NCBI RefSeq assembly: GCF_024707505.1
Contig: NZ_CP102604.1
Location: 1,736,001 to 1,800,000, forward strand
Length of the DNA stretch: 64,000 nt
From: Pantoea sp. SOD02
GTDB taxonomy: Bacteria > Pseudomonadota > Gammaproteobacteria > Enterobacterales > Enterobacteriaceae
Direction: 5' to 3'
Shown piece after piece: positions 57,353 to 64,000 of the stretch. The position numbers and the translations under genes are program-made. The notes beneath the pieces are model-generated. The model had not been told where the DNA came from, ran no database searches, and saw only the letters and a program-made list of their open reading frames with translations. Every line of letters starts with the position of its first letter. The stretch's first letter is position 1.

Positions 57353-57369
57353 TCGCAGCAGAATAAGAA

Positions 57370-57396
57370 ACGGCCCGTCATTGACGGGCCGTTTTT
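57370..57396 (+). terminator. Rho-independent terminator after osmE
   Basis: ACGGCCCGTC-ATT-GACGGGCCGT followed by TTTT. The convergent gene ends 12 bp later. Confidence 0.9.
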
Positions 57397-57407
57397 CGTT
57401 GTGGCGC

Positions 57408-57791
57408 TTATAAACCGTAAGGACGCGGCACTTCGATATAATCACCATCGATCTCGCGCTGGTAGTAATGGCCTTCCTGCACGTAATAGCGCTTGCCGTT
57501 GAAATCCAGCACGCGCATTCCGCCGCCCGGCGGGGCTTCAGGCGGCTGTACAACCACATAAGTGTCGCCCTGGCGCTGATAGTAGTTGCCGTTCAGCATG
57601 TAATAGGTCAGGCCGCCCAGCAACACTGCGGTTGCCGCTTCCGGTAAGAAACGCAGCGGGCCGGGACCGCCCCAATGTGGACCTCCACCCCAATGCGGAC
57701 CTGGACCGGGGCCCCAACCGCCGGGATGGGCGAAACTGATTGCTGGTGTTAATAAGGTTAACGCCAGCACCGAGGCGATAACTGTTTTCAT
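57408..57791 (-). CDS. Secreted Gly/Pro/Trp-rich protein, DUF6515-like
   Basis: A 127-residue exported protein: signal peptide (ISFA-HPGG), a His/Gly/Pro/Trp-rich linker, a short hydrophobic segment (ATAVLLGGLTYYML), then two repeats of the YYQRQGDTYVVVQPP / YYVQEGHYYQREIDGDY pattern. I associate this with DUF6515-type periplasmic or surface proteins, function unknown. AGGAGAATCACCG precedes the ATG at 57791. Confidence 0.7.
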   Translation of the reverse strand: MKTVIASVLALTLLTPAISFAHPGGWGPGPGPHWGGGPHWGGPGPLRFLPEAATAVLLGGLTYYMLNGNYYQRQGDTYVVVQPPEAPPGGGMRVLDFNGKRYYVQEGHYYQREIDGDYIEVPRPYGL

Positions 57792-57943
57792 CGGTGATTC
57801 TCCTGCTGTGACTGACAGCAGAATTGGCCTTCCTGAGCGAAAACTCAAGCGAAAAGCAGCTGATTTTTCCTCTGTTTACCATGCTTAACGTTTTCCTGAC
57901 GCTAGCGCCATGATTGGGTGGAATTGGGGAGGAAATGGTGGGA

Positions 57944-57963
57944 GGTCGCCATGAATGGCGACC
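57944..57963. repeat. REP-type palindrome downstream of tcyP
   Basis: GGTCGCCATGAATGGCGACC, beside the terminator of the minus-strand transporter gene. Confidence 0.9.
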
Positions 57964-57973
57964 CTACAGGCAT

Positions 57974-58003
57974 AAAAAAACGGCAGACCAATTGGCCTGC
58001 CGT
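57974..58003 (-). terminator. Terminator of tcyP
   Basis: On the minus strand ACGGCAGGCC-AATT-GGTCTGCCGT (one mismatch) is followed by seven T. Confidence 0.9.
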
Positions 58004-58020
58004 TGTGGTATTGAGGAGTG

Positions 58021-59412
58021 TTAGCGGTGTGCCAGTTCGGTGTGCTCGTCGCTCTCCAGCACTTTTTTGTCGGTCAATCCAAGCCAGCGGCTGGTGAGTG
58101 AACCGGCGGTCATTGAACCATTTACGTTGAGCGCGGTACGGCCCATATCGATCAGCGGTTCGATGGAGATCAGCAGCGCGACCAACGTCACCGGCAGGCC
58201 CATAGCAGGCAGCACAATCAGTGCAGCGAAGGTTGCACCGCCGCCGACGCCTGCCACACCAGCAGAACTCAGCGTCACGATACCCACCAGCGTCGCAATC
58301 CACATTGGGTCAAACGGGTTGATGCCCACGGTTGGCGCAACCATCACCGCCAGCATGGTCGGATAGAGACCCGCACAACCATTCTGACCGATGGTGGCAC
58401 CGAACGACGCCGAGAAGCTGGCGATCGATTCCGGCACGCCCAGACGACGCGTCTGCGTTTCCACGTTCAGTGGAATACTGGCGGCGCTGGAACGGCTGGT
58501 GAAGGCGAAGGTGATCACCGGCCACACTTTACGGAAGAAGCGCATTGGGTTGATGCCGTTAACCGACAGCAACAGCGCGTGCACGGCAAACATGATTGCC
58601 AGACCGAGATAAGAAGCCACCACGAAGCCACCCAGCTTGATGATGTCTTGCAGGTTGGAACCGGCCACCACTTTGGTCATCAGCGCCAGTACGCCGTACG
58701 GCGTCAGCTTCATGATCAAACGCACCAGCTTCATCACCCAGGATTGCAGAGTATCGATCGCCACCAGCACGCGCTCGCCTTTTACCTTGTCATCTTTCAG
58801 CAGTTGCAGCGCCGCAACACCGAGGAAGGCGGCGAAAATCACTACGCTGATGATCGAGGTTGGATTGGCGCCTGCCAGATCGGCAAACGGGTTTTTAGGA
58901 ATAAAGGAGAGCAGCAGCTGCGGCGTGCTGAGGTCAGCCACTTTGCCTACGTAGTTGCTCTGAATCGCGCTCAGACGGGCGGTTTCCTGCGCACCTTGCA
59001 CCAGACCTTCCGCGCTCAGGCCAAACAGGCCAGTCACCAGCACGCCGACCAGCGCGGAGATGGCGGTGGTAAACAGCAGTACGCCAATGGTCAGCACGCT
59101 GATTTTACCCAGCGATGAGGCATTGTGCAGACGCGCGACCGCGCTCAGGATCGAGGCAAACACCAGCGGCATCACGATCATCTGCAGCAGTTGCACGTAG
59201 CCGTTACCGACGATGTTAAACCAACCAATCGACGCTTTCACGGTTGGGCTGTTCTCGCCATAAATTGTTTGCAGCGCCAGACCAAAGGCCACACCGAATA
59301 CTAATCCGGTCAACACGCGCTTTGACAGGCTCCAGCTTTGGTTGCCAATGCGATTCAACAGAATCAGCAGCGCGATAAACGCCACGATATTAATAATGAG
59401 GGGAAAATCCAT
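58021..59412 (-). CDS. tcyP: L-cystine:cation symporter TcyP (YdjN)
   Basis: Sodium/proton-coupled importer of cystine (DAACS family), a CysB target in E. coli. The 463-residue length is the same as in E. coli. Highly conserved stretches include [112 protein letters not shown] and [24 protein letters not shown] is 6 nt before the ATG at 59412; the upstream 59439 start adds nine unrelated residues. Confidence 0.97.
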   Translation of the reverse strand: MDFPLIINIVAFIALLILLNRIGNQSWSLSKRVLTGLVFGVAFGLALQTIYGENSPTVKASIGWFNIVGNGYVQLLQMIVMPLVFASILSAVARLHNASSLGKISVLTIGVLLFTTAISALVGVLVTGLFGLSAEGLVQGAQETARLSAIQSNYVGKVADLSTPQLLLSFIPKNPFADLAGANPTSIISVVIFAAFLGVAALQLLKDDKVKGERVLVAIDTLQSWVMKLVRLIMKLTPYGVLALMTKVVAGSNLQDIIKLGGFVVASYLGLAIMFAVHALLLSVNGINPMRFFRKVWPVITFAFTSRSSAASIPLNVETQTRRLGVPESIASFSASFGATIGQNGCAGLYPTMLAVMVAPTVGINPFDPMWIATLVGIVTLSSAGVAGVGGGATFAALIVLPAMGLPVTLVALLISIEPLIDMGRTALNVNGSMTAGSLTSRWLGLTDKKVLESDEHTELAHR

Positions 59413-59565
59413 GCTCAACTCCAGAGTGTGACGTGCCATCGCCCTGGGATGGCACGTAAAACAGTAAGTCCCCGTTAGGGAATATTTAGAATGTTATCAG
59501 TTCAGCGTGGGGCGGGCTTATACCCAAAAAGAATGTTTTATAACTTTATCGCTTGATTCGACTGG

Positions 59566-60156
59566 TTATTGACCGCTTTGACTATTAACCAACCGACCGA
59601 CGCCATTTTGTAGCGTATTGAACAGTTGTTCCGGCCAGCCGTTGGCACCAAAAGAGGGCATACCGGGCGGGAACCACAACGCATAACCGACCAGCGCCAG
59701 GCAAAGTGCGCGCTCCAGCTGATTACCTTTCTGGCTATTGAGGATTGGCAAACGGAAGCGCCAGCGGCAAGGCCACAGCAATGGCACGCCAGCGGGCGTT
59801 AGCATATCGGCGACAATATGGCTGAGATAGCCGAGCGTCATACCTTGCAACACATCGGCGGGCAGAAACCAGTCGGCGGGCACATTGATTTGGAATAGCC
59901 ACAAACTCACCGCTACCGCCAGCAAACTGTGGGTAAAGCCGCGATGACCAAAGGCGCGGGCGATGGGATGCGACAGCCACCTTAATCGCTGGCCTAACAC
60001 GGATTTAGGGTGATCGATATCAGGCAGCAGGCAGGTTAACAGCGCAGCAGGCACTAAATGCCACCAATCGGCGCTGGCCAAAACTGGCGTCAGCTCCGCG
60101 CGCTTGGCAAAAATGGCGCTGGCAATGGCAAAAATGATATGGCCTTCGGCCGTCAT
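59566..60156 (-). CDS. ydjM: SOS-induced inner-membrane metal-dependent hydrolase-like protein YdjM
   Basis: A 196-residue membrane protein of the LexA-binding, metal-dependent hydrolase-like (YdjM/DUF457) family; the E. coli protein has the same length and is SOS-induced. The conserved motifs are CLLPDIDHPKS, FGHRGFTHSLLAV and LSHIVADMLTPAGVPLLWPCRWRFRLP. A LexA-type box lies 20 bp upstream. Biochemical role is unknown. Confidence 0.93.
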   Translation of the reverse strand: MTAEGHIIFAIASAIFAKRAELTPVLASADWWHLVPAALLTCLLPDIDHPKSVLGQRLRWLSHPIARAFGHRGFTHSLLAVAVSLWLFQINVPADWFLPADVLQGMTLGYLSHIVADMLTPAGVPLLWPCRWRFRLPILNSQKGNQLERALCLALVGYALWFPPGMPSFGANGWPEQLFNTLQNGVGRLVNSQSGQ

Positions 60157-60176
60157 GATGAAACCTGGCTGCATAA

Positions 60177-60196
60177 AACTGTCGATGCATCCAGTA
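60177..60196. promoter_or_regulatory. LexA box of ydjM
   Basis: AACTGTCGATGCATCCAGTA contains CTGT-N8-CCAG, one change from the consensus. A second weaker half (ATAAATC near 60200) follows, as E. coli ydjM is also described with more than one box. Confidence 0.75.
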
Positions 60197-60256
60197 TAGG
60201 GATTTATCCAGTGAATGAGAATGGTGACGCTGTAACGAAGCGTTAATATTTTTCAC

Positions 60257-60283
60257 TTTCCCGCGTCACAATGACGCGGGAAA
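60257..60283. terminator. Hairpin between ydjM region and kduD end
   Basis: TTTCCCGCGTCA-CAA-TGACGCGGGAAA forms a 12-bp stem, 14 bp after the kduD stop. There is no long T tract on the minus strand. Confidence 0.5.
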
Positions 60284-60296
60284 AGAACGGGTTAGC

Positions 60297-61058
60297 TTAG
60301 CGCGCTAACCATCCACCATCGACTGCCAATGTATAACCTTGCACATAATCGGAGGCGCTGGAGGCGAGGAAGACAATCGGGCCCATCATGTCGTCCGGGA
60401 CGCCCCAGCGACCCGATGGAATGCGGCCCAAAATTTCCTCGTTGCGTGACTCATCGCTACGTAATTGTTCAGTGTTATTGGTGGCCATGTAGCCTGGCGC
60501 AATGGCGTTAACGTTGATGCCGTGCTTGGCCCATTCGTTGGCCATCAGGCGGGTTAACCCCATCACCGCGCTTTTAGATGCGGTATAAGAAGGCACGCGA
60601 ATGCCGCCCTGGAACGACAGCATCGAGGCGATATTAATGATCTTGCCGCCGTTACCTTGCGCGATAAACTGACGCGCGACCTGCTGCGACAGGAAGAACA
60701 GGCTTTTGCTGTTGATGTTCATCACATCATCCCAATCCTGTTCGCTGAAGTTGAGTGCATCCTCGCGGCGGATGATGCCGGCATTATTCACCAGGATGTC
60801 GATACGGCCGGCATGCGCCACCGCCTGTTCAACAATGTGCGGCACGATGGACGGTTTAGTCAGATCGGCCTGAATCGACCAAAAACGGCGGCCTAACGCC
60901 TCGACTTTTGCCTGCGTATCATCTGGCCCAGCGCGATTGACGCCAATAATGTCACAACCTGCCTGCGCCAAACCCAGCGCCATGCCTTGTCCTAAACCGG
61001 TATTGCAACCGGTGACCAGTGCGACTTTGCCTTCAAGACTAAATGCGTTAAGTATCAT
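60297..61058 (-). CDS. kduD: 2-dehydro-3-deoxy-D-gluconate 5-dehydrogenase KduD
   Basis: SDR enzyme that reduces 2,5-diketo-3-deoxygluconate to KDG in pectin/uronate breakdown. The 253-residue protein matches E. coli KduD with VTGCNTGLGQGMALGLAQAGCDI, NNAGIIRREDALNFSEQDWDDVMNIN, SMLSFQGGIRVPSYTASKSAVMGLTRLMANEWAKHGINVNAIAPGYMATNNT and VDGGWLAR. It lies 13 bp after kduI, one operon. Confidence 0.97.
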   Translation of the reverse strand: MILNAFSLEGKVALVTGCNTGLGQGMALGLAQAGCDIIGVNRAGPDDTQAKVEALGRRFWSIQADLTKPSIVPHIVEQAVAHAGRIDILVNNAGIIRREDALNFSEQDWDDVMNINSKSLFFLSQQVARQFIAQGNGGKIINIASMLSFQGGIRVPSYTASKSAVMGLTRLMANEWAKHGINVNAIAPGYMATNNTEQLRSDESRNEEILGRIPSGRWGVPDDMMGPIVFLASSASDYVQGYTLAVDGGWLAR

Positions 61059-61071
61059 GATTCGCTCCTTG

Positions 61072-61908
61072 TTAGCGCAGCGCGCTGATGGCGACGTGGT
61101 CCATGTCATCGAAAACCTGGTTTTCGCCCACCATGCCCCAGATAAAGGTATAGCGCTGCGTTCCGACGCCCGCGTGAATCGACCAGCTCGGTGAAATCAC
61201 CGCCTGCTCGTTGTGCACTAATAGATGACGCGTTTCCTGCGGCTGGCCCATCATGTGGAACACGGCGCTGTCGTCGGCCATATCGAAGTAGAAGTAGACT
61301 TCCATGCGGCGTTCGTGGGTGTGACACGGCATGGTGTTCCACAGGTTGCCGTCATCGAGGCGGGTTAATCCCATGGTTAACTGGCAGGTTGGTAACACGT
61401 CGGGCACGATGAATTTATTGATGGTGCGGCGGTTCGAGGTGGCCGCGTCGCCCAGCGTGGCTTTCACCGCTTCGGCGAGGGTGATTTTTTTGTCCGGATA
61501 ATGAGTGTGTGCCGGCGCGCTGTTGTAGTAAAACTTCGCCGGATGATTGGCATCGCTACTGCGGAAAATCACGCTCTGCGCGCCTTGTCCGACATACAAC
61601 GCTTCCTGATTACCGATTTCCCAGGTACTGCCATCCACTTCAATCAGTCCCGGCCCACCGATGTTGATTACGCCGAGCTCGCGGCGTTCGAGGAAGTAAC
61701 TGACGCCCAGTTGTTTACCCACTTCATGGCCGATGGTCACGGATTTCTGCACCGGCATTACGCCGCCGATGATGATGCGATCGATATGGCTATAAGTGAG
61801 GGTGTAATTGTCGGCGTCGAAAATCTTGTCGATAAGAAACTCACGGCGTAGGCCGTCAGTGTCCAGCGTTTTGGCATGTTCGCTATGAATGCTTTGACGA
61901 ATGTCCAT
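61072..61908 (-). CDS. kduI: 4-deoxy-L-threo-5-hexosulose-uronate isomerase KduI
   Basis: Zinc-dependent cupin isomerase that converts DKI to 2,5-diketo-3-deoxygluconate. The 278-residue length is that of E. coli KduI. The metal motif is in [17 protein letters not shown], and [22 protein letters not shown] and [54 protein letters not shown] are kept. GAGAGG precedes the ATG at 61908. A KdgR-like box lies upstream. Confidence 0.97.
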   Translation of the reverse strand: MDIRQSIHSEHAKTLDTDGLRREFLIDKIFDADNYTLTYSHIDRIIIGGVMPVQKSVTIGHEVGKQLGVSYFLERRELGVINIGGPGLIEVDGSTWEIGNQEALYVGQGAQSVIFRSSDANHPAKFYYNSAPAHTHYPDKKITLAEAVKATLGDAATSNRRTINKFIVPDVLPTCQLTMGLTRLDDGNLWNTMPCHTHERRMEVYFYFDMADDSAVFHMMGQPQETRHLLVHNEQAVISPSWSIHAGVGTQRYTFIWGMVGENQVFDDMDHVAISALR

Positions 61909-61990
61909 CTCAGGCCTCTCAAGAGTCAAAGGAAGTGGTCCCGATGCGGGTCTTTGGGCATCTTAAGTAGGATGAGATGTGAATTCAATA

Positions 61991-62012
61991 AAAATGAAAC
62001 GATGTTTTATTT
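61991..62012. promoter_or_regulatory. KdgR-like operator of kduID
   Basis: AAAATGAAAC-GA-TGTTTTATTT is close to the KdgR palindrome (AATGAAACnnTGTTTCATT type), 83 bp upstream of the kduI start. Confidence 0.7.
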
Positions 62013-62036
62013 ATTTGCGTGTGCGATCAAATTGCA

Positions 62037-62061
62037 CAAAAAAGCCCGCGATAAGCGGGCT
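62037..62061 (-). terminator. Terminator of hxpB
   Basis: On the minus strand AGCCCGC-TTATC-GCGGGCT is followed by seven T. Confidence 0.9.
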
Positions 62062-62065
62062 GCGG

Positions 62066-62734
62066 TTAACCGTGCAGATGCTCGGGTTTGAGCTGGGTTA
62101 AATCATCAAGAATCACATTGGCTAGTGACCAACGTGCATCATCGCGATGATCGGCCGCTGGCACCACTATCGAGCGCATGCGTGCGGCTTTGGTGGCAAT
62201 CATGCCGTTGAAGGAATCTTCCAGCGTTACGCAGTTGAGCGGATCGATACCCAGTTTGGCTGCGGCGTCGAGATAGACCTGCGGGTGTGGCTTGCTGTAC
62301 GGCAGCGCTTCTGCAGACGCCAGCACATCAAAGTATTTGCGCAGATTAAACATCTCCAGCACGCGCTCCAGCATATGCAGCGGTGAGGCGGAGGCGAGGC
62401 CAATTTTCAAGCCTTGCTGCTGGCACAGTTGCAGCGCCTGCTCCACGCCAGGCAGCAGCGGACGCGTCTCTTCCACCAGCGCCAACGCGCGGGCGATGAT
62501 GCGTTGGGTGACTTCCTGCTGATCCGGACCGTTCCACGGCAGCGCTTCAAACCACATGCGCACGGTTTGATCGATACGCAGACCCAGCGTATCGGGCAAC
62601 TCGTGACGCCGGGTGATATCAACGCCAAGGCTGGCGAAGATATCCAATTCCGCCTGATCCCACAGCGGTTCTGAGTCGATCAACAATCCGTCCATATCAA
62701 AGATGGCGGCCAATACAGGACGACGATATGACAT
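62066..62734 (-). CDS. hxpB: Hexitol/sugar phosphatase HxpB (YniC)
   Basis: HAD-family phosphatase active on 2-deoxyglucose-6-phosphate and hexitol phosphates. The 222-residue protein has the nucleophile motif FDMDGLLIDSEPLWD, ELPDTLGLRID, GLASASPLHMLERVLEMF and LPYSKPHPQVYLDAAAKLG, closely like E. coli YniC. Single gene, divergent from yniB. Confidence 0.95.
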   Translation of the reverse strand: MSYRRPVLAAIFDMDGLLIDSEPLWDQAELDIFASLGVDITRRHELPDTLGLRIDQTVRMWFEALPWNGPDQQEVTQRIIARALALVEETRPLLPGVEQALQLCQQQGLKIGLASASPLHMLERVLEMFNLRKYFDVLASAEALPYSKPHPQVYLDAAAKLGIDPLNCVTLEDSFNGMIATKAARMRSIVVPAADHRDDARWSLANVILDDLTQLKPEHLHG

Positions 62735-62876
62735 ACAACTGCTCCCTTGGAAATTTGGCTTACCTTAGCACGAGTGCCGGAGAAAGCCGACTTGCGGCAG
62801 GCCACGCATTTTTCAGGAAAAATTGCAGTAGTGCAGGTAGACTTAGGCAAAACTATTATCGGTTTAGGGAGACACC

Positions 62877-63413
62877 ATGACTTACCAACAGGCTGGCCGC
62901 ATCGCCATCCTTAAGCGAGTGGCTGGCTGGGTGATTTTTATACCAGCACTGTTATCCACCCTTATTTCGCTGCTGGGCTTTATGTTTAAGCACAGTGAAA
63001 AGCAGCCAGGCATTGATGCCGTGATGCTCGATTTTGTCCATGTTATGGTCGACATGGTGAAGTTCAATACGCCGTTCCTCAATGTATTTTGGCAAAACTC
63101 GCCGGTGCCGGAGTTTAATGGCGGCGCGAATATCGGCTTTTGGCTGATCTACATCCTGATTTTTGTCGGCATTGCGCTGCAAGCTTCGGGTGCGCGGATG
63201 TGGCGTCAGTCGCGCCATATTAAAGAGGGCATTGAAGATCAGCTGATCATGGAACAAGCCAAAGGCAGTGAAGGGCGTACGCGAGCGCAGTTGGAAGAGA
63301 AAATCCATATGCCGCGTCACACCATTTTCTTGCAGATTTTTCCGCTCTACATTTTGCCGATTATTATCGCGATTGCCGGCTACTTTGTGCTGAAGCTGCT
63401 CGGCATGCTGTAA
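62877..63413 (+). CDS. yniB: Inner-membrane protein YniB
   Basis: A 178-residue membrane protein, the same length as E. coli YniB, with three hydrophobic segments (about residues 15-36, 80-100 and 150-178). The start TYQQAGRIAILKRVAGWVIFIPALLSTLISLLGFM and the end IPRHTIFLQ-like PRHTIFLQIFPLYILPIIIAIAGYF match. Function unknown. It converges with yniA. Confidence 0.95.
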   Translation: MTYQQAGRIAILKRVAGWVIFIPALLSTLISLLGFMFKHSEKQPGIDAVMLDFVHVMVDMVKFNTPFLNVFWQNSPVPEFNGGANIGFWLIYILIFVGIALQASGARMWRQSRHIKEGIEDQLIMEQAKGSEGRTRAQLEEKIHMPRHTIFLQIFPLYILPIIIAIAGYFVLKLLGML

Positions 63414-63415
63414 CG

Positions 63416-63438
63416 CGTCAGGCCGGTCTGGCCTGACG
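63416..63438. terminator. Hairpin shared by yniB and yniA
   Basis: CGTCAGGCC-GGTCT-GGCCTGACG starts 3 bp after the yniB stop and covers the yniA stop codon. It could end both transcripts. Confidence 0.5.
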
Positions 63439-64000
63439 TTCTCCCAACACATCTTCATCTAACAACTGGCCGATGGCGAACTGCGCTTCGCCCGTCCAGT
63501 TGCCGCCGAACACATTGGCGCGATTGAGCAGGTAATAGAGCTGATAAACCGGCTGACGCTGTGAGAATCCGTCCTCCAGTGGCCAAACCGCGTGGTAGCC
63601 ATCATAAATCTGGCGCGGTAAATCGGCGTAGTAGCTCAGCATCGCCAGATCGCATTCGCGGTCGCCCCAATAGCAGGCGGGATCGAACAGCCACGGACCG
63701 GTTGCGCTGCCAGCGCAGTTGGCGGGCCACAAATCGCCGTGTAATAAAGAGGGTTGCGGATGATGGTTGGCTAACGTGCGCTGCACACAATCGACAATCA
63801 GCTCGGTATCGCCATAATGCACGCCTTTTTCCGCAGCCAGTTGCAGCTGCCAACCGATGCGCTGCTCTGCGAAGAACACTGACCAGCGGCGTAACCAGCT
63901 GTTCGGCTGAGGAGAGGTGGTGATGTTGTTGTCGTAATCAAGACCAAATTGCGGTTGCTCGCTCCATTGATGCAAGTGTGCTAATTGCTGACCGAGCTGG
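63418..64000 (-). CDS. yniA: Fructosamine kinase-family protein YniA, 5' end outside the window
   Basis: Kinase of the fructosamine-3-kinase fold that phosphorylates ketoamines such as ribulosamines or related sugars. About 194 C-terminal residues are visible, from QLAHLHQWSEQPQFGLDYDN to the end; the E. coli protein has 286. The active-site motifs SLLHGDLWPANCAG (catalytic Asp) and FDPACYWGDRECDLAML (metal-binding Asp) are intact, as are QRIGWQLQLAAEKG and PVYQLYYLLNRANVFGG. The start codon lies beyond 64000. Confidence 0.94.
   Translation of the reverse strand, partial: QLGQQLAHLHQWSEQPQFGLDYDNNITTSPQPNSWLRRWSVFFAEQRIGWQLQLAAEKGVHYGDTELIVDCVQRTLANHHPQPSLLHGDLWPANCAGSATGPWLFDPACYWGDRECDLAMLSYYADLPRQIYDGYHAVWPLEDGFSQRQPVYQLYYLLNRANVFGGNWTGEAQFAIGQLLDEDVLGERQARPA

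Overview
The window looks like a chromosomal segment of an enterobacterium of the Pantoea/Erwinia type (Erwiniaceae). Many genes read almost word for word like Escherichia coli K-12 proteins (KatE, FlhDC, Mot/Che, Ast, NadE, OsmE, TcyP, KduI/KduD, YniABC). Gene neighbourhoods of the E. coli 39-42 min region are kept in blocks but rearranged, and the intergenic repeats are a GGTCGCCAT-type REP family. No rRNA, tRNA, CRISPR, prophage or insertion sequence was found. Species assignment is inference from protein resemblance only.

Layout. 1-4.8 kb: the 3'-truncated sensor kinase dcuS, msrA, a flavin reductase-like protein, a small P-loop kinase, a nitronate monooxygenase and a YgiW/YdeI-type periplasmic protein. 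5.0-9.4 kb: catalase HPII (katE), a candidate small RNA, a membrane diguanylate cyclase and a coiled-coil small protein. 9.5-11.8 kb: SOS mutasome umuDC with a perfect LexA box, and a GNAT enzyme. 12.0-13.5 kb: a cluster of small RcsB-connector-type genes (ymgA-like, ycgZ, ymgA-like, ariR) with two operator-like dyads. 13.5-17.6 kb: an uncharacterised two-gene membrane operon, fucO, an outer-membrane beta-barrel and orphans. 18.1-20.3 kb: otsBA (trehalose) behind a sigma-S-type -10. 20.3-35.7 kb: flagellar master regulator flhDC, motAB, cheAW, three chemoreceptors each with a FliA-type promoter, and cheRBYZ. 35.7-42.8 kb: a DeoR-type regulator facing a seven-part sugar or polyol uptake/oxidation locus (two SDR dehydrogenases, ABC transporter, DUF2291-type lipoprotein). 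42.8-43.1 kb: a tandem BIME array. 43.2-45.8 kb: ychO-like inverse autotransporter and a general porin. 46.6-52.8 kb: astCADBE arginine catabolism behind a sigma-54 promoter. 53.1-57.8 kb: spy, cho, nadE, a Bcr/CflA efflux pump, osmE and a secreted Gly/Pro-rich protein. 57.9-64 kb: tcyP, ydjM, kduID, hxpB, yniB and yniA (cut by the right edge).

How they work together. Three SOS loci (umuDC, cho, ydjM) carry LexA-type boxes. A general-stress layer (katE, otsBA, osmE, ycgZ-ymgA-ariR) lies next to the motility layer. flhDC has a CRP site placed at about -71.5 from a predicted promoter, and the receptors carry TAAA-N15-GCCGATAA-type sites, which gives the usual flhDC to FliA to chemotaxis cascade. 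Envelope stress is represented by spy with a BaeR-like box, pectin/uronate use by kduID with a KdgR-like box, and nitrogen scavenging by ast with a sigma-54 site.

No wholly new multi-gene defence or biosynthetic system is evident. The least explained parts are the connector-gene cluster with its dyads and a 14-bp start-codon duplication, the 14-kb membrane-protein operon, the post-katE small RNA candidate, and the polyol-type locus that follows cheZ.
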